IMG/VR virus record: IMGVR_UViG_3300023104_000002 | Coordinates: 1-41,837 of that record | Direction: 5' to 3' (one strand) | Source of the DNA: a virus | Length of the DNA: 41,837 bases | Shown: positions 1 through 8,592 of the stretch, piece after piece | How positions within the stretch are numbered: position 1 is the first letter of the stretch | Layout: the number at the start of each line of letters is the position of its first letter | Notes under the pieces: model-generated | The model's database searches: none | Seen by the model: only the letters and a program-made list of their open reading frames with translations | Told to the model about the DNA's origin: nothing | Made by a program: the position numbers and the translations under genes

Positions 1-127
1 GACAACGAGACGGCAAACACGCTCGACGGCCTGCATCGCGCTGACAGCTACAAGTTTAAGGCTCAGCAGGCACGCGACAACTGCCGCAGTGAAGCAGGCA
101 AGGGTGGCTTTGGCGCGTACCGCGTCA
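1..127. repeat. Direct terminal repeat, left copy (circle junction)
   Basis: These 127 bases are identical to the last 127 bases of the window. The portal reading frame crosses the join without interruption, so the repeat is best read as the overlap left when a circular genome was assembled; 127 is a common assembler k-mer length. Headful packaging, expected of P22-like phages, gives circularly permuted ends and no fixed terminal repeat of this size. Unique length is therefore 41,710 bp. Confidence 0.95.
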
Positions 128-1890
128 CGAACGAATGGGCCGACCCGCTCGACAAGGACAGCGACGAACAGCGCATCAACCCGGCATCACTGATCGCGGA
201 CGCCGATCAGTGCGTGTTCTGGGATCCGAACAGCAAGCTCTACGACAAGTCGGATGCCAAGTATTGCTTCGTGCTGGTCGGGATCGATCCAGAGACGTTC
301 AAGGAGGAATACCCCGAGGCTACGCACGCATCGTGGCCCGAGGGTGTGACGCGGCCCTACGATTACATGTGGTTCCGACCCGAGACGATTATTACGCCGG
401 AATACTACGAGATCGAAGACAAGGACGAGTGGGTCCTGATCTTCACCCAGGACACTAGCGGTGAGGAAGAGCGCCACTGGCAAAAGGATCTCACAGCCGA
501 AGATATCACGGACCTGCAGGACCGCGGCTTCAAGATGCGGAAGCGCAAGGCCAAGCGCCAGCGCTGCCACAAGTACGTGCTGTCCGGTGCCGAGGTACTG
601 GAGGATCGCGGTTACATCGCAGGCGGTATGATCCCGATCGTACCAATGTACGGCAACCGCGCATGGGTCGATGGCGTCGAATGGTTCTGGGGCATCGTGC
701 AGCCCAACATGGACACGGTGCGTGTGTTCAACGCGCTGATGTCGAACCTGTACGAAATCAATACGCTGGCGCCGTACGAGCGGCCGATCTTCGCTGCCGA
801 GCAGATGCCGCAGAACCTGGCGGATATGTGGGCGCGCGGGAATATCGATCGCCATCCGTACGCGCTGGTCAACCCACTGCTGGATCCTGCAACAGGCCAG
901 ATCGTCAGCGCCGGCCCTATCGGCAAGGTCGAACCCCCGACGATCGGCGCGGCGCTCGCCACTATGCTCCAGCTCGTCAGCGCGGAAGCTGCCGACGACG
1001 ATCAGGACCCCGATGAGGTCAAGGCCAACGTCAGCGCGGATGCCATGGACATTGCCGCAGCGCGTGTTGATGCGAAGTCCGGCGTCTATCTCGACAACGG
1101 GCGCCAGACGACGCAGCGCGAGGGCGAAATCTACCTTGCGATGGCCTGCGAAGTCTATGCCGAGCCCGGCCGCGAAGTCGAGACGATGACCGAGGATGGC
1201 GACGACGGCGTTGCCAAGCTTCACGAGGATTACAGCGACAAGGGCGAACTGAAGGTCCGCAACAACTTCGCGACCGGCCGCTACAAGGTCATGGCCGATG
1301 TGACCGAGGCGACCACCACGCGCCGAGATCGCACGGTCAAGCAGATGCTGAACTATGCCAACGTCAGCGTTGCCGCTCAGGACATGGAAGGCGCGCAGGC
1401 TGCGTTGATCACCGCCGGCCTGAACATGGACGGCGAGGGGATCGACGACTTCATCAAGTGGCAGCGTGCTCGCGCCCTGAAAATCGGCTTGGTCGAGCCC
1501 AGTGAGGACGAGAAGGCACAAGCTGCGCAGGAGGCCGAGCAGGCACAGCAGCAACCCGACCCGCAGCAGATCGCGCTCCAGGCGCAGGTCAAGGAGTCGC
1601 AGAGCAAGGTGGACCTCAACGAGGCCAAGACGGTCGAGAGCCGTGCAGCCGCAGCACTGAAGGCTGCACAGGCCGAGGCTGTCGGCGGTCCCGAAGCTGC
1701 ACCCGAAGCGCCATCCGGGCTGACCGCGGCAAACGATGCAGCCGACGCCAAGCAGAAGGATGCCCGCGCCGAGCTTCATTACGCGCAGGCCGACAAGCTT
1801 CGCGAAGACATCCCGCTCCAGCGCATCAAGCTCGGGCGTGAACTCGATTTGGCGGAACGTCAGCAAGACCACGCTGAACGCGCCGCCTGA
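1..1890 (+). CDS. Portal protein (P22 gp1-like), C-terminal part
   Basis: Forms the dodecameric ring at the capsid vertex through which DNA enters and leaves and to which the tail attaches. The frame is open from base 1 and continues the gene that starts at 41402. Joined across the circle it encodes 732 aa, close to the 725 aa of P22 portal. The middle part is rich in acidic and aromatic residues. The last 130 residues or so are Ala/Gln/Glu-rich and probably helical, like the C-terminal barrel of P22 portals. It lies between terminase and scaffold, the expected place. Family assignment rests on length, order and general character rather than one diagnostic motif. Confidence 0.9.
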   Translation, partial: DNETANTLDGLHRADSYKFKAQQARDNCRSEAGKGGFGAYRVTNEWADPLDKDSDEQRINPASLIADADQCVFWDPNSKLYDKSDAKYCFVLVGIDPETFKEEYPEATHASWPEGVTRPYDYMWFRPETIITPEYYEIEDKDEWVLIFTQDTSGEEERHWQKDLTAEDITDLQDRGFKMRKRKAKRQRCHKYVLSGAEVLEDRGYIAGGMIPIVPMYGNRAWVDGVEWFWGIVQPNMDTVRVFNALMSNLYEINTLAPYERPIFAAEQMPQNLADMWARGNIDRHPYALVNPLLDPATGQIVSAGPIGKVEPPTIGAALATMLQLVSAEAADDDQDPDEVKANVSADAMDIAAARVDAKSGVYLDNGRQTTQREGEIYLAMACEVYAEPGREVETMTEDGDDGVAKLHEDYSDKGELKVRNNFATGRYKVMADVTEATTTRRDRTVKQMLNYANVSVAAQDMEGAQAALITAGLNMDGEGIDDFIKWQRARALKIGLVEPSEDEKAQAAQEAEQAQQQPDPQQIALQAQVKESQSKVDLNEAKTVESRAAAALKAAQAEAVGGPEAAPEAPSGLTAANDAADAKQKDARAELHYAQADKLREDIPLQRIKLGRELDLAERQQDHAERAA

Positions 1891-1938
1891 CCCAACCAGC
1901 ACCGCCCGGCTGTGACGGGTGCGTAGGGAGAATGACTG

Positions 1939-2784
1939 ATGGCTAGCCAGCCCATTATAGAAGACGAGCAGGACGACGAGATCCCAGAACTGGACGACCC
2001 GATCGTCGAGACCGACGAAGACCAGGACGACGATCAGCCGGGCGATGAAGGCGAAGAAGTCGTTAGGTTCGCCGATGACGAGCCGGACGCCGCGCCCGCC
2101 GACACCGACCTCGTCAAGCACCTCCGCCAGCAGATCCGCGAGCGTGACAAGCGCCTGTCCGAGGCTCAGCGTGCAGCACCGGCCGAAGAGCCTGTCGTGG
2201 TCGGTAACCGCCCTAAGCTATCCGATCCCGACATCGACTATGACGACGATAAGTTCGAAGCTGAGTTGGACGCGTGGGACGAACGTCGCCGCGCTGCCGA
2301 GAAGCAGCAGCAGGCCCGCACGACGCAGCAACAGCGGCAGGAAGAGGAATGGGGCAAGACCGTCCGATCCTACGCCGACAAGAAGGCTGCGCTTCGGTAT
2401 CCTGACGTACAGGTTGCCGAGGAAACCGCGTTCGCAGCCCTGTCGCCGACCGCCCAGGCATTGATCGCCAAGCACGCCGACAACCCCGCGCTGTTCATCT
2501 ACGCGGCCGGCAAGTCCCCGACCAAGCTCGCCGAACTGGCGCGCATCGATAGCGAGGGCGACCCGTTCGCTATCGTCAAAGCCGTTACCAAGATGGAGGC
2601 CACATTGCAGACCACCCGAAAAGCCCCGCGCGCGCCCGATCCCGATACGCCGGTGCGTGGTCGTGTGGTTGCGGCTGGTAGCGCGGATAAGCAGCTCGCC
2701 AAGCTCGAGGCCGAAGCCGAGAAGACCGGCAAGCGTGACAAGGTGATCGCGTTCAAGCGCGCGCAGAAGGAAGCAGCCAAGTGA
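1939..2784 (+). CDS. Scaffolding protein (P22 gp8-like)
   Basis: 281 aa; helps coat protein assemble into procapsids and leaves before DNA packaging. The first 60 residues are extremely acidic (Asp/Glu runs), the middle (about 95-160) is Gln/Glu/Arg-rich and probably coiled coil, and the C-terminus is basic (Lys-rich), as in P22 scaffold, whose basic C-terminal helix-turn-helix binds coat. Its position between portal and coat fits. An SD-like GGGAG lies upstream of the ATG. Sequence resemblance to P22 gp8 is only in composition and layout. Confidence 0.8.
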   Translation: MASQPIIEDEQDDEIPELDDPIVETDEDQDDDQPGDEGEEVVRFADDEPDAAPADTDLVKHLRQQIRERDKRLSEAQRAAPAEEPVVVGNRPKLSDPDIDYDDDKFEAELDAWDERRRAAEKQQQARTTQQQRQEEEWGKTVRSYADKKAALRYPDVQVAEETAFAALSPTAQALIAKHADNPALFIYAAGKSPTKLAELARIDSEGDPFAIVKAVTKMEATLQTTRKAPRAPDPDTPVRGRVVAAGSADKQLAKLEAEAEKTGKRDKVIAFKRAQKEAAK

Positions 2785-3248
2785 CCGATACTCGCCAACT
2801 CCGCAGTCCATCTGAAGCCCGCATGACGCAGGAAGGCCAGCAGAACGCAGGCGGTCAGCGCCGCACCGACGACAACGGCAAGCCCTATTACGACCAGGCG
2901 CCGCTCAGCGAATATCCGCGGATGATGTACCGTGCGACCGAGACCGAGCAGACGCAGGAATATGCCGACGCGATCAACGGGCTCAAGGACGAGCCGATGG
3001 TGGTCAACCGGTTCGCTGGTCTGCTGTGCGAGACGATGATCGCGCACGATGCGAGCGAGGCCGAAGTGCTGGCGACCAACGGCTGGGACATTTCTCCGCA
3101 GGCCGCGCATGGCGTCGTTTCGGGCCTCGTCGCCGCCACAACCGCGAAGGATGACGAGATCGCCGCGTTGCGCGCTGAGATCGAGCAATTGACTGCTCCA
3201 CCCGCCAAGACCGGCCGCGTGAAGGCTGATGCAGAGCCTATTGCATGA
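2781..3248 (+). CDS. Hypothetical protein in head module
   Basis: 155 aa, GTG start overlapping the scaffold stop (GTGA), so probably coupled to it. The N-terminus is polar and Gln-rich; residues about 130-145 form a short helical stretch and the tail is basic. No family recognised. The location just before the coat gene suggests a head-assembly role or a scaffold partner, but this is only positional. Confidence 0.7.
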   Translation: MTDTRQLRSPSEARMTQEGQQNAGGQRRTDDNGKPYYDQAPLSEYPRMMYRATETEQTQEYADAINGLKDEPMVVNRFAGLLCETMIAHDASEAEVLATNGWDISPQAAHGVVSGLVAATTAKDDEIAALRAEIEQLTAPPAKTGRVKADAEPIA

Positions 3249-3255
3249 ACGATTA

Positions 3256-3281
3256 GGCTCGGGTATAGGGATACCCGAGCC
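3256..3281. promoter_or_regulatory. Perfect 11-bp stem-loop between 155-aa gene and coat gene
   Basis: Arms 3256-3266 (GGCTCGGGTAT) and 3271-3281 pair perfectly around a 4-base loop. No T-run follows, so it is not a classic intrinsic terminator. It may be an RNA processing or stability element before the highly expressed coat gene, or a weak terminator. Its core CGGGTAT-N4-ATACCCG recurs at 10626-10643. Confidence 0.6.
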
Positions 3282-3306
3282 AACCAGTTTCCGGGACACT
3301 GTGAGT

Positions 3307-3351
3307 CCTGAGTAGCGGCGAAATCGAGCAAGTCTCTTTCAGCTACTCAGG
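3307..3351. promoter_or_regulatory. Second stem-loop in the coat leader, next to its ribosome site
   Basis: CCTGAGTAGC (3307-3316) pairs perfectly with 3342-3351, with a 25-base loop. The 3' arm runs into the coat SD (GGGAG, 3350-3354), which sits 8 bases before the GTG start at 3363. It may modulate coat translation or protect the 5' end of a processed mRNA. The pairing is seen; function is inferred. Confidence 0.45.
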
Positions 3352-3362
3352 GAGTTATCACA

Positions 3363-4634
3363 GTGGCATCCAGTTTCCCGTACGTGGTCCGTGCAGCCTT
3401 CGACGACATGATCGAGAGCTTCGAGGATCGTCTCGCATACGCCGCAATGGCGACCAAGATCGACCTCGGCGACGCCCAGGAGCAGGTCTACAGCCGCGAC
3501 AAGGTGTGGATCCCGCAGCCGATGATCGGCTCGAGCTATGACGGATTCGACCAGACCAGCAACTTCGACGGCCTGACCCAGATGTGGGTTCCGGCGCAGG
3601 TCGGCTTCCACAAGTCGAGCCCGAAGTCGTTCAGCGCCAAGGCCATGCGCAACAAGATGGCGATCGACATGTACGCGGGCGAGGTAGGCACGAAGCTGGC
3701 GTCGGACGTGAACAAGGCGGTCCGCAATCGCGTGGCGCTCGAAGGCTCGATCTTCACGAAGCGCACCGTCGCTCCGACCGGATCGGCCGATCTGTTCCTG
3801 TCGATGGCGCAGATGACCGAGATCGGCGTGCCCAGCGAGAACCGTGTCGCCATGGTCGGCGTCCGCAACTCGATCGGCATGCTGTCGAATGTGTCGGACC
3901 GCGGCACCATGGGTGATCTGTCCGTGTCGGCGTACAAGGACGGCAAGCTGTCGACCCGCATCGCTGGCTTCGACGTCGGTATCGATGACCAGCCGATCCG
4001 CCTCGCGCCTGCCGCTGGTGGCGCGACGACCGTCAACGGTGCCAACCAGTATTGGGAGCCCGCCGCGACGACTGTGCAGACGGACGGCACCGAGAACAAC
4101 CGAGACAACCGCTATTCGAACCTCGTCGTCACGGCTGCGGCTATCGCGAGCGTCAAGGCGGGTGATGCGTTCACGATCGCGGGCGTCAACTCGGTCCACC
4201 TGATCTCGAAGCAGGACACCGGCCAGCTTCAGACGTTCCGCGTGATCTCGGTCAACACCGGCACCAACACGATCCAGATCGCTCCGGCGCTCATCTCGAA
4301 TGGCGGCAACACGATCGGTGGTCGTGAGTATCAGAACGTGTCGGCGACCCCGGCAAACGGCGCGGCTCTGACGTGGCTCAACACCACGCTCGCCGAGATC
4401 AGCCCGTTCTTCGTTCGCAGCGCGGTCGGCCTCCTGCCGGGCACGTTCGAAGTCGAGCCGGAAGATGGTTGGGAGGTCATGCAGGCTACCACGCCGAAGC
4501 TCGGACTTCGCATCATCTGCACCAAGCAGGGCGCGATCAACGATCTGTCGACCAAGATGCGCTGGGATATCGATTTCGGCACCGTCCTGACGCAGCCGCA
4601 GTTCGCGGGCGCCATGATGTTCAACCAGGCATAA
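3363..4634 (+). CDS. Major coat protein (P22 gp5-like)
   Basis: 423 aa (P22 coat is 430 aa), HK97 fold, forms the icosahedral shell. GTG start with SD GGGAG 8 bases upstream. The N-terminal region fits a P22-type N-arm and E-loop. Residues about 255-310 (SVKAGDAFTIAGVNSVHL, then LQTFRVISVNTGTNTIQIAP) resemble the beta-rich accessory I-domain of P22 coat with its KRGDKISFAGV-type segment. A GTFEVEPEDGWEVMQATTPKLG segment near residue 365 leads to the conserved C-terminus. Position after scaffold matches P22. Confidence 0.93.
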   Translation: MASSFPYVVRAAFDDMIESFEDRLAYAAMATKIDLGDAQEQVYSRDKVWIPQPMIGSSYDGFDQTSNFDGLTQMWVPAQVGFHKSSPKSFSAKAMRNKMAIDMYAGEVGTKLASDVNKAVRNRVALEGSIFTKRTVAPTGSADLFLSMAQMTEIGVPSENRVAMVGVRNSIGMLSNVSDRGTMGDLSVSAYKDGKLSTRIAGFDVGIDDQPIRLAPAAGGATTVNGANQYWEPAATTVQTDGTENNRDNRYSNLVVTAAAIASVKAGDAFTIAGVNSVHLISKQDTGQLQTFRVISVNTGTNTIQIAPALISNGGNTIGGREYQNVSATPANGAALTWLNTTLAEISPFFVRSAVGLLPGTFEVEPEDGWEVMQATTPKLGLRIICTKQGAINDLSTKMRWDIDFGTVLTQPQFAGAMMFNQA

Positions 4635-4647
4635 CGGGAGAGACGAC

Positions 4648-5100
4648 GTGGCTGATACCAAGAACCCCGCTGAACAGAACCTCGACAAGAACGCTGCGGA
4701 TGGCCTCAAGCTGTCCGACGCGGAAATCGCTAAGGCGCGCAAGGAAGGCGCCAAGGAGGACGTGAAGGATGCCGCCAAGGACGTGCATCGCGCGCTGACG
4801 GACGGCAACCTTCCCGGCGAGCCTCCCGCGCGGTCGTGGCATGGCTCGGACGAGATCCAGCCATGGGCCTATATCCTCGACCTCGGCGTCGACGCGTTCG
4901 AAGAGAAGGTGGCGAAGTCGAACAAGACCGATCCCGTCCCTGACGAGAAGGTTTACGGCCTGCTCGCGCTCGAGCGCAACGGCCAGAACCGCACGCCTTA
5001 CGTGAAGGCGGCGATGAAGCGTCTCGGTCTGAAGGCGGACGAACTGCCTGGCGGCGGTCCGGCGTACACGAACGACCTGACGAGCATCACCGACCTGTGA
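4648..5100 (+). CDS. Hypothetical head-region protein
   Basis: 150 aa, GTG start preceded by GGGAGAG. The N-terminal 55 residues are Lys/Asp/Ala-rich and helical; the rest contains a WHGSDEIQPWAYILDLGVDAF stretch and a basic segment. No family recognised. P22-like phages often have a small variable gene just after the coat gene, so a head-completion or minor structural role is plausible but unproven. Confidence 0.75.
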   Translation: MADTKNPAEQNLDKNAADGLKLSDAEIAKARKEGAKEDVKDAAKDVHRALTDGNLPGEPPARSWHGSDEIQPWAYILDLGVDAFEEKVAKSNKTDPVPDEKVYGLLALERNGQNRTPYVKAAMKRLGLKADELPGGGPAYTNDLTSITDL

Positions 5101-5172
5101 GCTTGGCACGGATGGCGCGGGAATACCCCCGACCGCGTCATTCGTGTTGAGGACCGGGGCAGGGGACACCTG

Positions 5173-5571
5173 ATGCGCAATATCATCTTACTGGCGCTGG
5201 CATTGGTCGCGTCACCTGCCGCGGCTCAAACTACCCGTCCTGCACCGATGCCTTCCCAGGCGAGTGGCTCGGCTTCGGGTGTCGCCGTCATAGCCGGCGT
5301 AGGGCAGGCCAACAGCGTCAACATCGTAAACGGTGGCACTGCCGGGTTCGCGGTCCTCTACGATAGTGCTACGATCCCCGCAGACGGTGCATTGACGCCC
5401 TCGCTGATCCGCTGGTGCATGCCGATCGCAATCAACCAGGGCATCCGCGACGGCTTCGGCACGCCCCTCTATTTTTACAACGGCCTGTCCGCGTTCGTGT
5501 CGTCCACGAGTTGCACGACTAAGGCGGCGGTGGCCTACGGGTTCGCCGCAGCGCAGGTGCAGGGTCAGTGA
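5173..5571 (+). CDS. Exported small protein with signal peptide, late operon
   Basis: 132 aa. Residues 1-18 are a textbook Sec signal peptide: MRN, hydrophobic core IILLALALVA, then SPAAAQ with an AxA cleavage site. The mature part is Gly/Ser/Ala-rich with only two cysteines (in a WCMP stretch and an SSTSCTT stretch) that could pair. SD AGGGG precedes the ATG. Its GTGA overlap with the next gene, which also has a signal peptide, suggests they act together. An exported protein inside a virion gene block is odd; it may be a surface exclusion or envelope protein. Function unknown. Confidence 0.8.
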   Translation: MRNIILLALALVASPAAAQTTRPAPMPSQASGSASGVAVIAGVGQANSVNIVNGGTAGFAVLYDSATIPADGALTPSLIRWCMPIAINQGIRDGFGTPLYFYNGLSAFVSSTSCTTKAAVAYGFAAAQVQGQ

Positions 5572-6044
5572 TCCGCCTGCTACCCTTGCTCGCGCTGGTA
5601 GCCGCGCCGGCACATGCTCAGGTCGTATCGCCTCCAGGTGTGACGCTGGGGCAGGTGCAGTCGCTGATGGACCAGTCGCTGGCGCCGGTGAACACCAAGG
5701 TCGACACGCTCGCAGCAGATGGCCTGACCAGCGCCAATCGTCAGCAGGCGTTGCGGATCCAGGTCACACCCGATGCAAACGGTCGCGCGGTGTTCACATA
5801 TCCGATGCCCTACGCGACCGGCGTGAAGCCTGCGGTCACCACGACAGCCGAGACACCCAACGGGGCGGCCTATCGCAACGATGCCAGCGTCGAGGAAAAC
5901 AGCGCCACGAACACGCAGGTCGTGATCCTCGTGCAGCGTGTGCCGAAGACGATCGTCGTCAGCCTGCTTGGGTCCGTCACCAGCATCATCGCCCCCGTCA
6001 CCACCCCTGTCTGGATCAACGTGCTGGTGAGGGCCCCAGTATGA
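5568..6044 (+). CDS. Second exported protein with signal peptide
   Basis: 158 aa, GTG start overlapping the previous stop (GTGA). Signal peptide at residues 1-17 (MIRLLPLLALVAAPAHA, AHA cleavage site). After it comes a helical stretch (about 25-60), then a beta-rich domain (about 65-158) ending in hydrophobic Val/Ile strands. The strand-rich half resembles small phage proteins of sphingomonad prophages, but no function is known to me. Confidence 0.8.
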   Translation: MIRLLPLLALVAAPAHAQVVSPPGVTLGQVQSLMDQSLAPVNTKVDTLAADGLTSANRQQALRIQVTPDANGRAVFTYPMPYATGVKPAVTTTAETPNGAAYRNDASVEENSATNTQVVILVQRVPKTIVVSLLGSVTSIIAPVTTPVWINVLVRAPV

Positions 6045-6066
6045 CCCATATCGCAAGGAACGCAGT

Positions 6067-8091
6067 ATGACTGTCCGCCTTCTCGTTCCTGCTTATGGCA
6101 AGCAGACCAATGCGCTTTACACAGGCACCACCGCAGCTGAGCGCGCGCTGATCGATGCGGGGCAGGCGGACGAGAATCTCGCTGCGTCGTTCGATTATCC
6201 GGCGTATCTGGCGGGTAAGTCGATGGCGCCGGCTGTAGCTTTCACGCAGCCTGCCGTCGACGCTGCCACTGCCGCTGGGGTTGTGTTTGCTGATGGGGTG
6301 GCGCGGGTCGCACGTGTAGCTCCACCCGCTTCCGCGGTGGACTCGCAAACCTACAATCAGATCCCGATCGCAAAGCCGATGATATGGGACACCGACTGGT
6401 GGACTGACGTTGACGACGTGGGCGCCGCTCGCATCTTGGCATGGGCAGAGCGCGTTGGATTGGTTGACGTTCGCGCGGTCGGGTTGGACGCTAACTGGCT
6501 GTATTCACCGGGCTCTCTTGATGCAGTGCTGCGCAATGACGGGCGCCCCGACGCCGTTATGTGCAAGCCTAAGACGGCGCACGTTCCTGATGGGGCTCCT
6601 GTTTATCAGCGCAACGTCTCAATCAATTACCCAAACCGTTCGCTGGTCAACGCAAACCTGCCGGACGCCGTAACTGTGTATCGCACGGTATTGGCACAAG
6701 CCACTCGGAGCGTCGACATCGTATGCGTCGGCTACCTCACGAACATCCACGAATTGCTGAACTCGCCTGCGGATGCAATCTCACCGCTTACTGGCGCACA
6801 ACTGGTAGCTGCCAAGGTTGGTACGCTTTGGGTTATGGGCGGCGCGTATCCGTCATCCGCTGCGGCGGGTCCCGGTTCCGCTGGCGGATCGGGTGGCGCG
6901 GCAGAGAATAACTTCGCTCGCACTGCTCAATCTATTGCTGCTGCAATTAACGTGGCCGCTAACTGGCCCACCCCAATCACGTGGATGGGCTACGAGGTCG
7001 GCGTGACCGTTGTCAGCGGGCAACATCTTGGCTTCTCGTCCTCGACGGATATTGTGGCGAATGCCTACAATCTAAACGGGGCCTCCGGGGGGCGTCCATC
7101 GTGGGATCCCATGATGACCCTTCTGGCGTGCACGGGCGATCCCACGCTGGCGGGTTACACGACCGTGAGTGGGAAGAATGTCGTCGCGGCCGGTGGGGTG
7201 AACACCTTCACGGCTGGCGCGGGTAATCACCGCTATGTCGTAAAAGCGAAGGCGGACGGCTGGTATGCGAACCAGCTTAATGATTTGATGCTTCTCACGA
7301 CGCAGCCAGCGCCGCCTAGTGCGGCTCGCGTATTGCAGGACGGTTTCTGGCAGGCGCTCGCATTGTCGAACCGGAAACTTGGAATGGCCCAGCCTTCTGC
7401 GTTTGCCAATCGCACAACCGCCACGGCAGATGTCGAGAATCTGTTGTTCCAAGTTCACGCCTCCGATTGCGCAGAGGTCGGTGATGCAGGTTCTGTGTCT
7501 ATCATCCCGAACCGTGCAGGCCGTATTGGCTTCCGGCTTCCGGCTCCTAACGGAGGGATGGCGACCTATGTTGCAAATAAGGGCGGAAAGACTGCGCTGA
7601 ACTTTGCGGCTAATAACTTCTATCTGACCGAAGCCTTCCGCCAATCGCTCTATATGACGGTGTACGCGCGGGTATGGTTCGACACTCTGCCCACCGCAAA
7701 CCAGACATTGCTTTCTTGCGACAGCAACAGCGGCAATGGAACACGCCAGTTTCACGCCAAGGTTATTCCGGGCGGTATCCAGCAGATCGTCGCATTTTCT
7801 CAGACGGGCACTGCGTCAACCGACAATGGCCCTGCATCGGTAGTAACCGGCGCATGGGTCGACCTCGTATACCGGTTGAGAGAGAGCGATATCGAAGCGT
7901 TGTTTGGAGCAACTGGGGCAAGCGGAGCAACTGCTCGGGGTGCATCAGTATGCGCCAACACAGGCATTCTGGTCCTAGGCCGCTCCGGTATCACCTCGGA
8001 ACAATTCGTCGGCTTTCTCCACGAACTGCGGGTCTACCAGTCGTGGCATAGCGACGCGCAGATCGGTCTCGTCATAGCTGACATGGACTAA
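6067..8091 (+). CDS. Virion-associated protein with nucleoside hydrolase-like and lectin-like domains
   Basis: 674 aa, ATG with SD AAGGA. Residues 1-55 look like a short anchoring domain common in sphingomonad phage tail proteins. Residues about 100-350 read as an inosine-uridine nucleoside hydrolase fold: DTDWWTDVDD at 108-117 is the Asp-rich calcium/ribose site, VGYLTNIHELL (221-231) and VMGG (256-259) are the conserved core, ENNF at 280-283 matches the EFN site, and GYEVG (308-312) and RPSWDP near 345 complete the pattern. Residues about 480-674 look like a LamG/concanavalin-like jelly roll. Known enzymes of the family split N-glycosidic bonds of nucleosides; substrate here is unknown. Codon use is visibly less GC-rich than that of its neighbours, which suggests transfer. 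It sits between coat and gp4. Confidence 0.8.
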   Translation: MTVRLLVPAYGKQTNALYTGTTAAERALIDAGQADENLAASFDYPAYLAGKSMAPAVAFTQPAVDAATAAGVVFADGVARVARVAPPASAVDSQTYNQIPIAKPMIWDTDWWTDVDDVGAARILAWAERVGLVDVRAVGLDANWLYSPGSLDAVLRNDGRPDAVMCKPKTAHVPDGAPVYQRNVSINYPNRSLVNANLPDAVTVYRTVLAQATRSVDIVCVGYLTNIHELLNSPADAISPLTGAQLVAAKVGTLWVMGGAYPSSAAAGPGSAGGSGGAAENNFARTAQSIAAAINVAANWPTPITWMGYEVGVTVVSGQHLGFSSSTDIVANAYNLNGASGGRPSWDPMMTLLACTGDPTLAGYTTVSGKNVVAAGGVNTFTAGAGNHRYVVKAKADGWYANQLNDLMLLTTQPAPPSAARVLQDGFWQALALSNRKLGMAQPSAFANRTTATADVENLLFQVHASDCAEVGDAGSVSIIPNRAGRIGFRLPAPNGGMATYVANKGGKTALNFAANNFYLTEAFRQSLYMTVYARVWFDTLPTANQTLLSCDSNSGNGTRQFHAKVIPGGIQQIVAFSQTGTASTDNGPASVVTGAWVDLVYRLRESDIEALFGATGASGATARGASVCANTGILVLGRSGITSEQFVGFLHELRVYQSWHSDAQIGLVIADMD

Positions 8092-8133
8092 CCCCACCCA
8101 TCACCCCAGGCGCATCGCAGGCGGGAGAATACC

Positions 8134-8592
8134 ATGACCATCACCCTATCCCTTCCCCGCGGCGGTAAGCTGAAATCCGACATCCTCGACCTTGCGTTCG
8201 ACGACTGCGGGGCGGCGGGGTTTGCGTTTGATCGCACGCCAGAGGAACAGTCCGCGGCGCTCCGCAAGCTCAACGCGCTGATGTTCGAACAGCCGTGGAG
8301 CCTGCTGGGATACGCGCAACCGACATATGGTGCTGGCCTTCCCGAAGAGCAGTCCGGCATCCCCGATTTCGCGCTGAACACGGTCGCGCAGTATCTGGCG
8401 CTGCGGATCGCGCCCGGCATGGCTGTCACGCTATCACCGGAAGCCACGCGCGCAATGGGCCGATCGCTGCTGACAATGCAGTCGGAGCTCGCTACGATCC
8501 CGACGACACAGCTTCCCGGCAATACGGTGCGTGGTTCGGGCAGCACGCGCACGGGCTACTATCGCCGCTATCCGTATACGGGCCGCGTGTGA
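8134..8592 (+). CDS. Tail accessory factor / head completion protein (P22 gp4-like)
   Basis: 152 aa (P22 gp4 is 166 aa). Twelve copies would extend the portal and form the base on which the gp10 hub binds, closing the filled head. The N-terminal half is helical with an LRKLNALMFEQPW segment typical of the family; the C-terminal part is an extended, Thr/Gly/Tyr-rich tail. SD GGGAGA precedes the ATG. Overlap with the next gene and the order gp4-gp10 match P22. Confidence 0.88.
   Translation: MTITLSLPRGGKLKSDILDLAFDDCGAAGFAFDRTPEEQSAALRKLNALMFEQPWSLLGYAQPTYGAGLPEEQSGIPDFALNTVAQYLALRIAPGMAVTLSPEATRAMGRSLLTMQSELATIPTTQLPGNTVRGSGSTRTGYYRRYPYTGRV

Noticed and set aside
187-2121. Long minus-strand frame of 644 codons.
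   Set aside because: Antisense shadow of the portal and scaffold genes; no SD, repetitive composition. The real frames on the plus strand are coupled and recognisable.
3339-4808. Long minus-strand frame of 489 codons over the coat gene.
   Set aside because: Shadow produced by GC-rich codon bias opposite the well-recognised coat protein.
8295-8588. N-terminal extension of the gp10-like protein.
   Set aside because: It overlaps nearly all of the second half of gp4; the GTG at 8589 overlaps the gp4 stop and gives the family length.
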